Positions 10,895-22,816 of a stretch of DNA of 64,000 bases are shown here, piece by piece; positions within the stretch are counted from its first letter, which is position 1; every line of letters begins with the position of its first letter. The translations under genes were made by a program, and so were the position numbers. This DNA is from Alternaria dauci (taxonomy: Eukaryota; Ascomycota; Dothideomycetes; Pleosporales; Pleosporaceae). The stretch lies in the NCBI RefSeq assembly GCF_042100115.1, contig NC_091281.1:682001-746000 (forward strand), in the 5' to 3' direction. A model generated the notes under the pieces. It was not told the origin of the DNA. It saw only the letters and a program-made list of their open reading frames with translations, and made no database searches.

Positions 10895-13800
10895 ATGGCG
10901 ACGCGCCACACTGATTACGATCGTAGACGCCATTCCCCGCGCCGAGACCGTGACCGCGACCGCGGAGATCGTGGAGACCGCTATGGCGAAGGACGCTTCA
11001 GAGACGACCGTGACCGCCGGGACCGCCGCGATGACCGTAGGGAGCCAGACCGGAGAGAGCGCGATCGCGACACGTACCGTCGACGCTCGCGGTCCCCACC
11101 ACCTCGCCGCCGCGACCGATCTCGAGACCGTGGCGACCGTGGCGTAGACCGAGGAGACAGCTACAGGCGCGACCGTGATGGCGACAGGGATAGGGACAGG
11201 CGTCGCCGCTCTACTTCCCGCCGGCCTCTGTCTCGTTCCTCTGCCACACCTGCACCCGGATCCGATAGCTATAGGCGTGACGACAGGCGTGACGACAGGC
11301 GTGACGACAGGCGCGATGACAGGCGTGAGCGACTGGAGCCCTCCTCGCGCGACGAGAGGAGAAAAGACCCCGAGACACAGGTCAAGGACAAGCTCGCTGA
11401 CCGCGCTGCCAAGCTGGCCGAGTGGAAGAAGCTCAACGCTGAGCGTCTGGGCAAGGAGAAGACGGACACGCCTGGCTCGGGTGCTTCACCAGCTGTTACT
11501 GCGCCTGCAACCCCCTCGGCTGCTGCGACGCCCCCGCCAGCCCCAGTAGCTGAAGCCAAGCTTGATACCGCTAAGACCAAAGCTGTTGCACAGAAGAGCG
11601 CTACTGAGAAACTCAAACAGAAGCAGCCCGAGAAGTCGACCTTCAAGCTGGATGCTTCCGCCGCAGCACGCCCACTAGACATGGCCAAGCCTGCTGGAAA
11701 GACCGTCACCGCTAGCAGTAAGTTTTCCTCTAGATGCTCTTCCGCGGACCACCGACTTACTCTTGCAGAACCCCCCATCGCCAAGGCCAATGGTAACATT
11801 GGTGCGTTCGGCCTCAAGACCAAGACGGCTGCCGAGACCGAAGAGGAGACTTCCAGAAAAGCCCTGCTCGAAGAGGAAGGCCCTACCAAGAAGCGCAAGC
11901 TCCAGGCCCTCCCCGAGTTCACCTCCAACGACGAACCTGAGCCCGAGGCCGACGGCGCTGATCACGACTCCGAGATGAGTGGAATCGGCAGTGACGACGA
12001 AGAGAACAACGCCGAGCTTCAGGCTCGCCTCGAGAAGCGTCGCGCAGAGATCGCCAACGAGAACCAACAGGACACTGCCATGGGAGAAGCATCTGCTGTC
12101 GAAGCCCCCGCCGACGACAAGATGGAAGTTGACGAAAATGCAGGCGCCGAAGAAGATGAAATCGACCCTCTCGATGCCTTCATGGCTGATCTCTCTGAGC
12201 CACAGCCAAGCCGCGGGGCTCCTTCGGGTCAAGCCATGTTTGCTGACGAGCTTGAGCCTGTCGAGACCTCTGTCGAGGCGGAAGACCTTCTCGCCCTTCG
12301 TGCTGCAAAGAAGAAGAAGAAGGAGGTACCTACTGTCAACCACGATAAAGTTGAGTACGAGCCATTCAGGAAAAACTTCTACACTGAACCGTCCGAAGTT
12401 GCACAGATGACACCTGAGGAAGTTGCCGATCTGCGCCACGAACTTGATGGTATCAAGGTCAAGCCCGACGACGTACCCCGTCCCGTCACCAAGTGGGCCC
12501 AGATGGGCTTGCTACAAGCTACCATGGATGTCTTCACCAAGATCGGCTATGAGAGGCCCACGGGTATCCAGTCTCAAGGTGTGCCTACAATCCTCTCTGG
12601 TAGGGATCTTATCGGAGTAGCCAAGACTGGCTCCGGAAAGACACTTGCCTTTGGTATCCCCATGATTCGCCATGTCCTTGATCAGCGCCCTCTTAAACCT
12701 ACTGATGGGCCCATTGGACTGATCCTCGCTCCAACGCGAGAGCTGGCGCTGCAGATTGTCCATGAGCTCAAGCCTTTCCTCGCTGCATCTGGCGTCACAA
12801 TCAAGTGTGCTTATGGTGGTCAACCAATCTCCGACCAAATCGCTATGATCAAGCGTGGAGGCATCCATATCTTATGTGCAACTCCAGGCAGAATGATTGA
12901 TCTGACAAACGTCAACCAAGGCAGAGTGCTTTCTTTCCGACGTATCACTTATGTGGTCCTTGATGAAGCTGATCGTATGTTCGATATGGGCTTCGAGCCT
13001 CAAGTCATGAAAATTCTTGCGAATGTACGCCCTGACCGTCAAACTGTCCTCTTCTCAGCAACTATGCCAAAGAACATGCAGTCCTTGGCGCGCAAGGCAC
13101 TGCATGACCCAGCCGAGATCACTATTGGTGGCAAGAGCAAGGTTGCCCCCGAGATCACTCAGATCATCTCGGTCGTCCCGAATAGTTATGAGAAGAAGGT
13201 CCACAAGACTCTGCTATACCTTGGTCAGCTGTTCTCCGAAGATGAGAACGCCCAGGTGTTGATCTTCACCGAGCGACAGGAGACGGCTGAAGACCTCTTA
13301 TCTAAGCTCTACAAGTCTAAGTATTTCTCTGTCAACACGATTCATGGAGCCAAAGACCAGACGGATCGTAACGAAGCGATCAATGACTTCAAGCAAGGTG
13401 TTCTTTCTATTCTTATTGCCACATCTGTAGCAGCCCGTGGTCTTGATGTACCTGGACTGGCTATGGTATTGAACTTCGACTCACCTACCCATTTGGAAGA
13501 TTACGTGCACCGCTGCGGACGTACCGGTCGCGCTGGCAACAAGGGCACAGCTATCACACTCATCGAAAACCCTGGCCAAGAGCGCTTCGCGCTCCACATT
13601 GTCAAGGCACTCAAAGAGAGCGGTACAGAAGTACCTCCAGAGCTCCAGGAGATGGCTAACACGTTCCATGAAAAGGCAAAGGCAGGCACCGAGAAGTACT
13701 ACGGTGGTTTCGGTGGTAAGGGTCTTGACAAGCTTGACGCAGCACGTGCTCTCGAGAAGAAGCGCGAGAAGCGTCAACTCAAGCTCGAAGGTGTTGATGA

Positions 13801-14413
13801 GAGCGACGACGACGAGGAGATTGCGCCGATCATCAAGAAGCCCGAAGTCGCTGGTCCGGGTGTTGTCAAGGCCGCTGACCCTGCTGCAGCTGACGCCGAG
13901 GATCAACCACACTGGATGAAGCTCCTGAACAGTAAGATTGTGGTCAGCAAGACCGAACGCCCTGACGCTGCTGCCTCTGGCAAGCCGATGACTGCGCGCG
14001 AGCGAGCAATGGCTGCTGCTTCCAAGGTCGACGGAAGACTGAGCAAGAAGGGTATGATCCATGCAGGCCAGCCCATCGACAACAAAGGCCCAGATGCTGG
14101 TCTCTACCACTCAACCATTGAGATCAACGACTTCCCCCAGAAGGCTCGATGGGCCGTCACCAACCGCACCAATGTCGCCAAGATTTTGGAACAAACTGGT
14201 GTTTCCATTACGACCAAGGGCAACTTCTACCCAGCTGGCAAGCAGCCGGGTGAGACTGATCTCCCTAAGTTGTACATTCTCGTCGAGGGCGATACCGAAA
14301 ACATTGTCACACAGGCTATGATGGAGCTCACCCGTCTTTTGCGTGAGGGCACCATTGCAGCTGAGGATGCGTCTGCGACTCGCGGACCGACTGGGCGTTA
14401 CTCAGTTGTCTGA
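10895..14413 (+). CDS. PRP5: pre-mRNA splicing DEAD-box ATPase Prp5
   Basis: RNA-dependent ATPase that remodels U2 snRNP during branch-site recognition. join(10895..11717, 11769..14413), 1,155 residues; the 51-bp intron (gtaagt...cttgcag) is frame-neutral. The N-terminus is an Arg/Asp/Ser-rich RS-like tract. The Prp5-specific DPLDAFM motif, which contacts SF3b, is present at about nt 12167. The helicase core follows with AKTGSGKT, PTRELALQ, a DEAD box in VLDEADRMFDMGFEP, SATMP, and HRCGRTGRAG. A C-terminal KH-like tail ends at RGPTGRYSVV. DPLDAFM together with the long N-terminal arm separates Prp5 from other DEAD-box proteins. Convergent with PSF1. Confidence 0.94.
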   Translation: MATRHTDYDRRRHSPRRDRDRDRGDRGDRYGEGRFRDDRDRRDRRDDRREPDRRERDRDTYRRRSRSPPPRRRDRSRDRGDRGVDRGDSYRRDRDGDRDRDRRRRSTSRRPLSRSSATPAPGSDSYRRDDRRDDRRDDRRDDRRERLEPSSRDERRKDPETQVKDKLADRAAKLAEWKKLNAERLGKEKTDTPGSGASPAVTAPATPSAAATPPPAPVAEAKLDTAKTKAVAQKSATEKLKQKQPEKSTFKLDASAAARPLDMAKPAGKTVTASSKFSSRCSSADHRLTLAEPPIAKANGNIGAFGLKTKTAAETEEETSRKALLEEEGPTKKRKLQALPEFTSNDEPEPEADGADHDSEMSGIGSDDEENNAELQARLEKRRAEIANENQQDTAMGEASAVEAPADDKMEVDENAGAEEDEIDPLDAFMADLSEPQPSRGAPSGQAMFADELEPVETSVEAEDLLALRAAKKKKKEVPTVNHDKVEYEPFRKNFYTEPSEVAQMTPEEVADLRHELDGIKVKPDDVPRPVTKWAQMGLLQATMDVFTKIGYERPTGIQSQGVPTILSGRDLIGVAKTGSGKTLAFGIPMIRHVLDQRPLKPTDGPIGLILAPTRELALQIVHELKPFLAASGVTIKCAYGGQPISDQIAMIKRGGIHILCATPGRMIDLTNVNQGRVLSFRRITYVVLDEADRMFDMGFEPQVMKILANVRPDRQTVLFSATMPKNMQSLARKALHDPAEITIGGKSKVAPEITQIISVVPNSYEKKVHKTLLYLGQLFSEDENAQVLIFTERQETAEDLLSKLYKSKYFSVNTIHGAKDQTDRNEAINDFKQGVLSILIATSVAARGLDVPGLAMVLNFDSPTHLEDYVHRCGRTGRAGNKGTAITLIENPGQERFALHIVKALKESGTEVPPELQEMANTFHEKAKAGTEKYYGGFGGKGLDKLDAARALEKKREKRQLKLEGVDESDDDEEIAPIIKKPEVAGPGVVKAADPAAADAEDQPHWMKLLNSKIVVSKTERPDAAASGKPMTARERAMAAASKVDGRLSKKGMIHAGQPIDNKGPDAGLYHSTIEINDFPQKARWAVTNRTNVAKILEQTGVSITTKGNFYPAGKQPGETDLPKLYILVEGDTENIVTQAMMELTRLLREGTIAAEDASATRGPTGRYSVV
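11273..11320 (+). repeat. 12-bp tandem repeat in PRP5 exon 1
   Basis: Four tandem copies of AGGCGTGACGAC (the fourth with two substitutions) encode four RRDD units of the N-terminal RS/RD arm. The number is likely to vary between strains, as for most coding minisatellites (inference). Confidence 0.85.
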
Positions 14414-15509
14414 GAAGTTTCATAAAGGTACAGTCCGCTTGTTTGCAATTTTTCTTTCTTTTCCTCAGCGTCAGTTCACTGCATTGGGAGGAATGGTATA
14501 CTGGACGGGTCGGAGTGGCACTGGATGGAGTTGAAGGTTTCGACAAATTTACGCTTGAAAAGATAGTAGCAGACTCGCCACATCTCTCTCGGCTATACTA
14601 AAACGTAAGTGCTGGCCTGATACATTCCTCAATACTTTCTCTGATTTACACACCCTGTCACAGATCACTTCTCCGCTAAGGAGCTTCTACCGCGGCAAAG
14701 GTATCACGATGTCGAATTTACCATAGCATCATTGTACATTAATGGGTCACGGACACTGTTCACCGATATGCCAGGAGAGGGATGATGAGCCTAGGTTTCG
14801 GGAGACGCAATTATGGTGTCAGGTATCTCTGCTCTGCGCAAGCATGCCCACAAATGGTCAAAAAAATAAAAATTTCCCAAATCATGTGTGCCAATATACA
14901 TGCAAGCGAACGTCGGCGACTCATGCTCTCTAACCCAGACCCTTGGTATGACTACAACCTATTGCCCAGTATGGAATGACGTAGCGATGCAGATACCAAG
15001 CAACAGCGGTATCGCCAGCCAGGATTCATCATCGGTATTCTACATGCATGTCGGACATGTACCTGTAGTGGCGCCATAGTCGCATGCATCCTTCCTCTCA
15101 AGTTACAGACCGACCGACAGGCCTGCCGCAAAGACTGCATCTAGCGTCCATCTCTGCCTATTTTAGGAATCCTACGGGAGTCTGCGGGAAGAAGCACCAG
15201 CAAGAATCCCTGACAGCGTGGTATTCCTACGAGTGGTGATGATGGATGGCGCGTGCTACCAGAAAACACAGCCTTGCCGCCACCAAGCTCTGGATCTAGA
15301 GATCCCTTGGTCTCGGATGCGGCTCAGCAACCCAGCCTCGGGTCTGTTCCTACAAAAGTGTTCTGGGGGCCAGAGTCACGGAAGCGCGAAGGATTTTCCA
15401 AGGCAATATCTCCACAGGAGGACATTCCAGGCTACTTGGTTGGTTGAAAAGGCGTGCTGCGTGATGCTGCAGGGTAAGGAGCGCCAATCTCACATATATT
15501 GAAGAGCGA
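14414..15509. other. convergent intergenic region PRP5/PSF1
   Basis: Tail-to-tail 3' flanks. Contains short ORFs only, with no domain or RNA gene recognised. An A-rich tract near 14860-14880 may belong to a 3' UTR. Confidence 0.5.
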
Positions 15510-16309
15510 TTAGCTTAGACGTTGAAGGTATCCTTGCGTGATTAGGCGTTCAACGTCGCCATGGCGGACGTAGAATTGCGAGTTCTTGGTCAGGGTTATG
15601 GACCTGGTAGTCTAGTTAGCAGAGGCATGGCATTGGGCAAGTAGTCCCGCTGAAGAACAGCCTTCGGCATGCCGAGATCGTCATCACGTACCCGTATTCT
15701 GTCTGTATCTCGCCCGCATCCTTCAGGACGCGAACGTCGATGAACAGATCGCGAGGCGGCTCCAGGCTGCCCGTCAGATCAATGTCAGTCCACTGCCCCT
15801 TGTACGCAGCAAGCAGATCGCTGTATTGCCTCACATATTCTTCCTCTTCTGGACTTAGACTGCTCTCTTCTTTTCCGCCTCCGGCGCCCATGCCACTTCC
15901 CCTCCCTCCTTCTCCACTATGGTCCTTGCTGCCCTGTTGCTCCAGCACGTCGATACCCTCCCAGCAGTACTCCTCTAGCTTGTCGCTACGCACGCGGTGG
16001 TAGGCGAGTAGACACCGCTTGTTCCGGCGCATACACAGGTGGTTTACAAGGAGAGCGCAGGCTGTTTCAGGCGACGCGCTGGGGTTGAAGGAGCCGTTGT
16101 AGGGAGCGAGGATCGATGAAACGTCTTTGTCAAGGTCGCGCACTTCGCGGACTATGGAGCGTGTGAGCTCTGAGGCATAGGGTGGGAGATGGGGGAGGGC
16201 AAGAGTGCGCTTCGCGTTTTGCACCTGGGCTTTGTTAGATAGGTGGGAGAGTAGCAAAGTTGGGGGATGCATTGGATTTTACCAATTTGTTGGCCGCCTC
16301 TCCATACAT
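15510..16309 (-). CDS. PSF1: GINS complex subunit Psf1
   Basis: Subunit of the GINS tetramer that with Cdc45 and MCM2-7 forms the replicative CMG helicase. complement(join(15510..15603, 15692..16224, 16283..16309)), 217 residues, near the family's usual length of about 200. Exon 1 encodes only MYGEAANKL; exon 2 continues VQNAKRTL and carries the A-domain, including RNKRCLLAYHRVRSDKLEEYCW. Exon 3 supplies the B-domain, rebuilt from the acceptor at 15604-15605: EYG joins SITLTKNSQFYVR, then HGDVERLITQGYL. Each intron has a canonical GT donor and AG acceptor, and the first has a CTAAC branch site. A naive single-exon reading would lose the start and the whole B-domain. A Gly/Glu-rich insertion (GEGGRGSGMGAGGGKEE) interrupts the A-domain, as is common in fungi. 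Confidence 0.92.
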
Positions 16310-17013
16310 GATATATGCCTAATTCCTCCCTCCTAACGTCTCGTATCTTGATAATGTGACAGATGTGGTAGTTTGCGTGAGCTCAACTGTCGCTGCAATT
16401 GTAGAACACGCAAAGTCGTCAGCTTCTCAAGATGACGCGTCGTGATATATGTGGTTTCGTGGCTCCTTGATCAGAAAACCAGAGGGCAATTGGCGTATAT
16501 GTCTTGCTGTGAATATTAATCGAACCTCCTCTACCACGCAGGCGCGTTCGCGACGCGGGGACAGGTGGGGCAGAACGGGCCTTGGCTCTGTCGAGTCCAA
16601 CTTCACTCTTCCGGCAACCCCTTCGACAAGACCAGCAACCCAAACAAGCTCATTCGCCAGCACCATCGTCCCCTCCGCTAGTGCTCTTCTCTTTGTCGTC
16701 ACCATGGAGCGCGATGGATTCATGTTACATGGGATGCGATGTCACGTCACGTCCCTACGTCGAGATGATGGAACGAGGCTGATGGAACACTAATATGTAC
16801 ATCTCAGTCTACACACGCGATAACACCATGTCTAAATGCTCTAAACCCCCGGACTTTTTGGTCCGATCAACGCCTTGGATGCTGCCCACCATGTAAGAGT
16901 CCGTCAGAAATATCCCTACGATGCTGAAAAGAATCGTCGTCGCTTCGGAACAACGTCGCACGTAAATACAATGGCAACACAACCACCAAAACCACTAGCT
17001 AACGTGATGTAGA
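16310..17013. other. PSF1 promoter and 3' flank of HMG-box gene
   Basis: Both neighbours are on the minus strand. The stretch contains small ORFs without recognisable products and no RNA gene. Confidence 0.45.
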
Positions 17014-18658
17014 TCACTGCTCACCCATCCACTTATCGAACTCCGACTCTTGTTCGAGCGATACCATGGTTGGGTCGGACTGCCACGATTGGAACTCGTT
17101 GGGCGAGAGATCTAACAAACCGCCGAGGTTGTGTTGATCAAGCCTATCTCCGTGCATGTCCGGGTGAACGTGCTGGTATACATTGTTCTGCAGCGCCGCA
17201 GGATCGATATCCGAGCGGTTACCTCCGTCGTAGGCCAACAGCATAGGATCCAGCTGCCCCTCGTCGAATGGTGTACCGAGATCTGATTGTAGTAGAAGAT
17301 CATTCGTGTTGCCTCCGGGCAATCCCAGCATCGACGGGTTCGTGTGGAATTGCATGGAAGATTGCGGGCTGTCTACCATCCTCATGTGCATTTCGTCTGC
17401 GTAATTCGGACTCATGTGCACGTTGGGATATGCAGTGGTCTGGTAGTACTGGTTGTAGAGCTCGTTGTGGCTTATCGGCATCGGCATCGGCCTGCCTTCG
17501 TTCGTCACCTCCCAGGAGGATCGGTTGATACCGTTGCCGTTTGGACCGAACGAGTGGTCAAAATACTCTGCAGCAACACCACTCGATGGATAGCTGAACG
17601 ACCGGTCCACTCTCCTAGCCTGTCGGGAGCGAGACCTGCCACTACCAGGAGCCCATTCAGCATCGTCAAGGTCGCTAGGTTCTTCTTCGTCGGACCATTC
17701 GCTTCTTCGTTTCCGCGCCGGGACTGCTGTCTTGCTGGGCGAGAACTTGTATGTTGGGTGTGCGTTTTGATGGTTGATCCTCTCGATCTTTGCGTATTCG
17801 TTGTACAGCTCACGGATCTCTGGTGGTTCCAGAGGCCAGCTCTCTCCGGCTACTGAGGACACGACCTGGTGGTTGTTCTGAAGACACCATGACTTGGCCC
17901 TTTCCGCAAACGCCGACCGATACAGCATGAACGAGTTCATGGGACGAGTGATGTATCCGTTCCTCTTCTCCACTTCCCGCCTCCTGACGTCCGCTGGCCT
18001 ATTCACCCACTCCTCCATGTTCTTGACCGGAATATGATGCAGCTCTTTTGTCAGGATGCTCAGTGGTGCAGTCAGTTTGGGCGTCTTGTGCTTTTCATTC
18101 TTCGGCGCCTTCGCCTTCTTAGCTCTAGGCGTCGCCTTTGGTCGGGGGCTACTTTCGTTCCGACGTGGAGAGCTGGACGACGTCGTGGCTCGTCCGCTGC
18201 GGGTCGTTCTACGTCCAGAATCATCACCGTTTGATGATCTTGGCGTTGGCGGCGAGAACAGAGCTTGGTCGTTCTGGCATTCATTAGTCGTCGGGTAAAA
18301 CACCATCAGTGGTAATTGCTCACCGGCATGCCGTTGTACGAGTCGTTGTGGTAGTACTCTGCCGGCGGACCATACCCATCCTGTGTTTTGATCAGCATGG
18401 TTGTATGTGTAAGAATGCAGGGGCTCTTACATATTGTATACCTAGTCCGAGCCCGCGAGAGTGGTTGTCGGCATGTGACGCATGTGAAGGGATCCCTTCG
18501 CGTGCCACCGAGCTGGGAGAACCATACTTTGCCTCACCAAATGGATAGCCGCGATCTACGTTGTATTGCGCAACCTGGTGCAGCCTGGTCTGGTACTCCG
18601 GCCCAGCATTCGGCGGCGTAGGGGGGTGTTGTTGGATGAGCGTATCACCCCTCATCAT
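17014..18658 (-). CDS. HMG-box (MATA_HMG type) transcription regulator
   Basis: Sequence-specific HMG-box DNA-binding protein of the fungal MAT/Ste11-like class. complement(join(17014..18273, 18324..18380, 18431..18658)), 514 residues with all exon junctions in phase 0; both introns are 50 bp. The box reads RPMNSFMLYRSAFAE, then NNHQVVSSVAGESW and LYNEYAKIERINHQNAHP, preceded by a basic Ser/Arg/Lys region (PRAKKAKAPKNEKHKTPK) that probably carries nuclear localisation signals. The C-terminal half is low-complexity, Asn/Gln/Met-rich, typical of an activation region. The start is uncertain: the frame is open upstream to a TAG near 18837, but the first in-frame ATG is at 18658; a further 5' exon is possible. 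The target genes cannot be read from the sequence; roles in sexual development or secondary metabolism are known for relatives. Confidence 0.82.
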
Positions 18659-21600
18659 TGCGGGTGTTGACGCCTTACTCAGTTGCTGCGACGGTGGAGA
18701 TTGCGGGCTAACGCTCTGTTCACCTCTACCGATTGGCCTCGTTTTGAACTCCACGAGACAGACAAGCGACAGCGGTTGACGAAAAACAAGACTAAGCGTA
18801 ACTGGTGTGGGCGGAATGAGTCCTCTGTTGGCCTAATGTCTCGGAGCCTGAAGACCAATGGAGAACTGTTGCTACTGGATACCGAAACGGATCCTTCTGG
18901 CCTCTTGGGAAGATGCTGAACCAGTCCGCTCTTCTCCAAATAGGGTGCTGATATGTGTCAGTAACGATGTCGACAGTGTTGCTCTTTGCTAGGTTTGCTT
19001 CGTCGCAATGATGCATAGCAGTTCGCAAAGAGTTCAGGGAACGAACCTGTTGCAGTTACCCGCTTCTCACCGGCACCAAGGTTTTGGTGCAGAGACAATC
19101 AACGTGGACGACTACGCGATGCCAACTTACAAATCAGACACCGCTGTACTGTTTGAGTTGTGTTGTTTCGGCCGTGTCTTTGTGGCGAAGGCAGAGCTCG
19201 AGCAAAGCGTGAAGGGCAAATCAACGAAGAAGGATTCTTTGTCCGGGGTCAGTACACCGAAGGTATTTGTAGCGACTACCAAACCTCGAGGTCGACTGTT
19301 CACGTATAGTGTATAGTGTACCTGGCCGTCTCAATATGGACAAAGGCCTACCGGATTGGTGCTGCCTGGGCGCGCTTGACACACTGAGAAGTCGCGCTGC
19401 TTTTGGATCGTGGGCCTCCCAAGCGATTCAATACCTACAAAATGGCGTAAGACTTAGCCTTCTGGCCCGTTCACGTTTCGAAGTCGAAAATACCATCTCC
19501 CTACTGCTGTGGGGTTGAAAGCGGCCCTCAGCCCCTCCACAGTGACTGCTATGGACGGGAGCTACGCTCGATTCGGGCGCCCTTCGTCAACTCTCGCCTA
19601 CCCCAAAAAGCTGTCTACCAATCTCGACAGGGATTTAGATGGCTTGCAGCACTTGTATGCACTGGGCGCTCGCTGTAGCAAGCCACACGCTCATTGGTAT
19701 CTTTAGCCTCTAGAGCGACCCTTGGAGTTGTGCTCGACAAGAGCATGGGCTGCTTTCTTCGCACCAATTGCACCACCGGCGGCTGCCGGTCTCCTTTCTC
19801 GAGCAACCAATGACATATCTGGTACATGACCACATATTTCCTTAGGCTCAACGCGGTTGGTCGACCAAAATCTGGGTTCTTTCGCTACGTAGCTAGGCCC
19901 TGCGTGCTTTTTACGGACGCCCGCATCCTATCATGCCAGTACCCTGACAGCTGTTCATCCTTGGCAGGGCTGACCACTACACCATGAGATCTAACTTTTA
20001 CCATGTGCGTCAATGTCCATCTACACAATCGATGTTCAAGCAGCGTCAAACCAGGCACATCTCAAACATTTGATCTCAAACGCTTTATCATCGTTTTGCA
20101 TCTCCGGGACAAAGAATCAGCGCAGCAATTCCGACATAGTGGTCACGATGCGCCTCCGCGGCGAGGCTTAGGCTCGTTGACCGCTTAGGCCAAGAGTAAT
20201 TCCGTCAATCCTGCCTGTTCGGCTACCAATGCCAATATTCTACGCCGACGAGCTGCCCGGTAAGTCCGTTACGGTCAACTAGTCCTCCGCGTCCTTGGGC
20301 GTCAAGCCGCGGACAGCTGGGCAACGTCCTGCATGTTGCATGCATAGAGCAGAAGTTCGGTTGCTTCCGGTCGATCGTGTTGACATGGGGACCTGCCTCT
20401 GGAATGCGTACTATCACCTTTTCGGCTCGACAACCAAACAGTTCCGACTTGGGGCGACCAGGTTTGACCGAGCCTCAAAGACGAGAGTGATTGGTTTGAG
20501 CAAGCGCGAAACATGAGTGGAACCACTGTCTGCGACATTGCTTTGAATCAGGAGGTTTGAATACGTCTATGATGTTTGAACATGCATGTTCTGACCGGTC
20601 TACCTAAAAATGAACCCAAACATGCTATCAACACAACAGGATGTGTTCACAGTACCGCAAAAGCACATGTCAGATGACATAGAAGGTGCTTGTAGTGGGT
20701 ACGGCAGTGGCGACTCGAGCTATTCGTAGTCACAGGTTCAGAGAGGAGCCTTCGAGCACATGTGCGTGTGATCGACGCTGTAGCTGTCAATGTCTGCCTC
20801 CGCTGACCCAATCTTCGCATCGCTCAGACAGGCCAAATCTCCTTTGACTTTTGCCATGTATGGCAATTTCAAGATTGCCTTTCCGCCATCTTCCCATACC
20901 GTGATGCCGTTCGCAGAGCTAGGAAGATAAGCTCCGTTTGCTCTACCCGTCATTGACCCGAATCGAGCCGGTTACACACCTGTCCGCGCCTCTTGATACG
21001 TTGTACAACCATCGTATCCCCCTAAAACACTCGGTACCTTGCAATAACGGCGAATGAAGAGCTATTGTGGTCCCATTCCGCGGCGGCTAAGAACCAAGGT
21101 CAGCCCTCATTTTCCTGCGAGGAAGGGTCTAGTGGTTTACTCCACTTTCCCAGCGTTGCTACCATGGGACGAGCTCATGGCACGGGAATGCCGTCGATAG
21201 TGTAATCGGAACTACCAACATCATCGAGCTCGACACATCCTAAGCTCAAGCTTCAAGCCTTTTCTATTCACACCATGACAAGTGCTGCGCCACCAGCAAC
21301 CCGCACTGGAGCCGCATCTACGCGAAATCTTAGACCCCGCATACCTAGGTATGCCCAGTCGCATCCAGTATATACGCCTCCGATTCATGGAGACGGGATT
21401 GGTACGCTAGTACGTGGTCTTGCAGTGGGCCAACGGTCTCGGTTGAATCGAGCAATTATGCCGTGAGGTACCGACGTTCATAATGATGGTTGATATGGAT
21501 CTCATGCAAGTATCGCATGATGTGCCTGGTATTCCTCGACTCCTCTCAATGGAAGTTAACCCGTTCCAGCTTGATCAGAAGACACGGCACAGGGGTCATA

Positions 21601-22816
21601 GTCGGTTACGTAGCTCCAGAGCAAAAGCTTATCATGCAATTCTCGCGTCCAGGCAAACCCCAACACCCCACTCAACCCAAGCAACGAGAAGGCTCCGTCG
21701 CTTCTGGCGCCAGAGCGCCTATCTCGGGTAGTCGCCCGGCTAAAGTAGGTTTGTGACGAGCGGCACACCAGCGTCCAGGAGGAACAGGGAGAGACATGTC
21801 ACAACACGTGCAAGATCCACCAAACACGGTCCTACGCTCGGCGATCGCTTCCCAGCGGCTCACCTCTGGTTGTCGTAGACCCAGCGCCACCGTCAGCCTT
21901 AGGACACGCCTTTCACTTCTACCCCTCACCCACCTCTCGTCAATCCTGCTTGCTTCTCTGTTCCTTCGGGTAAGGCGCCAGGAATACTCAAATCACAACT
22001 CGACTCATTTCCCTGTTGCGTTGATGCGGCTCAAAAGCGACATGGGTCTTTCTACAACCAGCTAGCACGGTGTTACGCCACGCCATGGAGTCGGTACGCG
22101 CTAGCACGTGATGCTACTAACGCTGCGCTCGCATCGCTTACCCCAGTTGCTGGGCAAGCGCCTTCCGCAACGGCTACCAGACTGCATGTGGGTAATGGTG
22201 ACTTTCGCAAGAGGTGGTGAAAGTGTATGTTTTCGTCCGGTGGTGTTTCTTCTGACGGCCCTACTTCCATTAAACAGCCTAACACCGTACGGAGACTGTA
22301 CGCACGATACAGGATAGTTTATGTCTATTACAAGGTTCCAGGGCTCTGGCAACGGGAAAAGGCTGATTATGTAGCGCGCACATCGTCCAGCAAAGTGGTT
22401 GCGCGATCAAGAGATGTCGTAAAACCAGACAAAAAAGCCAAGTGTCCGCTGACGCTTGAAATCTGCGCAAATTTCCAGAGTAAGAATCTCGACGAGGAAA
22501 GCCCACGTCTGTTGGGGAGCTGGTGATCATCCATCAGCCTTCACTATGTCATTGTGTCTCAAAGTGCTTTACTATGTTGCCCAGATGATTCACATGTCCA
22601 TTAGATGGTAGGCAGCTGCTCTAGAATGAGAGGCTTTGTGCGATGCAGAAGGCAGTTTGAGACAATGTCTTGTCGGACAATGAAAAAGGAAAGACAGAAT
22701 ACGTCCGTCAAACTGGAGCTGGAAGCCAATTCCCAGTGCTCCAAGCATAGGAATCCTACAAACATATCGCAGAACAAAAGTCTCTTGCAGGTGACGAATT
22801 GACAGGTGCCCTAGAT
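18659..22816. other. 4.2 kb gene-poor stretch
   Basis: No ORF over about 100 codons with recognisable features on either strand, no tRNA and no clear transposon remnant. Composition is close to the genic average, so it is not an AT-rich RIP block. It contains one perfect TACCTAGGTA palindrome (21342-21351). It must hold the promoters of the HMG gene (left) and the coiled-coil gene (right); unusually long upstream regions are common for fungal developmental regulators. Small spliced or non-coding genes cannot be excluded. Confidence 0.5.

Noticed and set aside
11675..12439. 254-codon minus-strand ORF within PRP5
   Set aside because: Shadow of the low-complexity PRP5 N-terminal half.
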